A DNA stretch of 6,535 nt from UBA9647 sp049522195 (GTDB lineage Bacteria > Bacteroidota > Ignavibacteria > UBA10030): NCBI GenBank assembly GCA_049522195.1, contig JBEKOB010000139.1, forward strand, positions 1 through 6,535, written 5' to 3'. The notes under the pieces were generated by a model. It worked only from the letters and a program-made list of their open reading frames with translations, was not told where the DNA came from and did no database searches. This document shows positions 6,012 through 6,535 of this stretch, one piece after another; the stretch's first letter is position 1, and each line of letters starts with the position of its first letter. The position numbers and the translations under genes were made by a program.

Positions 6012-6535
6012 ATGTCTCTCTCCCTATTCGACATCGCCGTGTTCGTTGCCTTTGTCGGTTCCGTTGTTGCGCTCAGCATGGCAAAGAGCCGGAAGGAAAA
6101 TGATTCCGAAGACTTCTTCCTTGCCGGACGCGGGTTGACCTGGTATCTCATCGGCTTTTCGATTGTCGCCGCCAACATATCGACGGAGCAGTTTGTCGGC
6201 ATGAGCGGACAGGGAGCCGGGAATGTGGGCCTGGCAGTGTCGGGATTCCAGCTCCTCGGATCGGTGACGATTGTCTTTGTTGCGATCTTCTTCCTTCCGC
6301 GGTTTCTCCGGGCGGGAGTGTACACGATTCCAGAGTACCTGGAGTATCGATACAATGCGGCTGCACGTGGGATTATGGCGTTCTTTACACTTGTCATCTA
6401 CGTGACCATTACTTCGACCGCGGTGCTCTATTCCGGCGGACTGACATTCCACACGGTTTTCGATGTCGATCTTACGCAGGCGATCTGGTTCATCGGGTTC
6501 ATCGCCGCGCTCTATGCCACGTGGGGTGGACTGAA
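6012..6535 (+). CDS. Sodium:solute symporter (SSS family, vSGLT-like), N-terminal part
   Basis: The first 174 residues of an inner-membrane SSS (SLC5-type) sodium-coupled transporter are present, and the frame runs off the right edge. Full-length members have about 500-600 residues. An ATG at 6012 has GAAGG 8 bases upstream. Hydrophobic segments lie at about residues 5-23, 43-61, 74-96, 120-141 and 154-172. The family signature is clear: DFFLAGRGLTWYLIGFS (34-50), AANISTEQFVGMSG (53-66), FLPRFLRAGVYTIPEYLE (94-111) and a terminal YATWGG. Compared from memory with vSGLT, the broken core helix (AANIS), which helps bind Na+, and Gln60 (vSGLT Gln69, a sugar contact) are kept. The galactose-contacting Glu88 aligns with Gln80 here, so the sugar preference may differ or the substrate may not be galactose. 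The terminator at 5916 separates this gene from the phosphatase group. Confidence 0.93.
   Translation, partial: MSLSLFDIAVFVAFVGSVVALSMAKSRKENDSEDFFLAGRGLTWYLIGFSIVAANISTEQFVGMSGQGAGNVGLAVSGFQLLGSVTIVFVAIFFLPRFLRAGVYTIPEYLEYRYNAAARGIMAFFTLVIYVTITSTAVLYSGGLTFHTVFDVDLTQAIWFIGFIAALYATWGGL

Noticed and set aside
5870..6397. 175-codon minus-strand open frame
   Set aside because: It crosses the terminator and overlaps the symporter N-terminus, whose family motifs are unmistakable. It has no recognisable domain.

Overview
The window looks like ordinary chromosome of a Gram-negative-type bacterium, most likely from the Bacteroidota/Chlorobi/Ignavibacteria (FCB) side of the tree. The reasons are a PafA-type alkaline phosphatase with a Sec signal, a TPR lipoprotein, about 50% GC by eye, and two genes whose best starts are GTG with a good Shine-Dalgarno sequence. 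The lineage is inferred, since no marker gene is present. There is no rRNA, tRNA, CRISPR array, transposase or phage gene.

Layout, left to right. (1) Positions 1-646, minus strand: N-terminal part of a TPR lipoprotein that runs off the left edge. (2) Positions 647-1504: about 860 bases without a convincing gene, holding three inverted repeats between 1022 and 1190. (3) Positions 1505-1744, plus: a 79-residue single-pass membrane protein I do not recognise. (4) Positions 1883-3490, minus: a secreted PafA-like alkaline phosphatase with all metal ligands and the K-x-R phosphate-binding pair. (5) Positions 3491-3621: a divergent intergenic region with a 13-base palindrome just before the next start codon. 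(6) Positions 3622-5133, plus: a secreted UshA-like 5'-nucleotidase. (7) Positions 5152-5859, plus: a P-loop, kinase-like protein of unknown substrate, 18 bases downstream and probably cotranscribed. (8) Positions 5860-6011: a strong intrinsic terminator flanked on both sides by degenerate CAGC-type heptamer repeats. (9) From 6012, plus, running off the right edge: a sodium:solute symporter closely resembling the vSGLT branch.

How the genes may work together: the two divergent secreted phosphatases could release phosphate, and in the second case nucleosides, outside the cytoplasm. The P-loop protein may phosphorylate or process a related compound inside. The terminator separates this group from the symporter, so a shared pathway with it is only a guess. 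I see no defence system, mobile island or clearly new multi-gene system. The most open items are the P-loop protein, the structured gene-free stretch and the heptamer repeats around the terminator.
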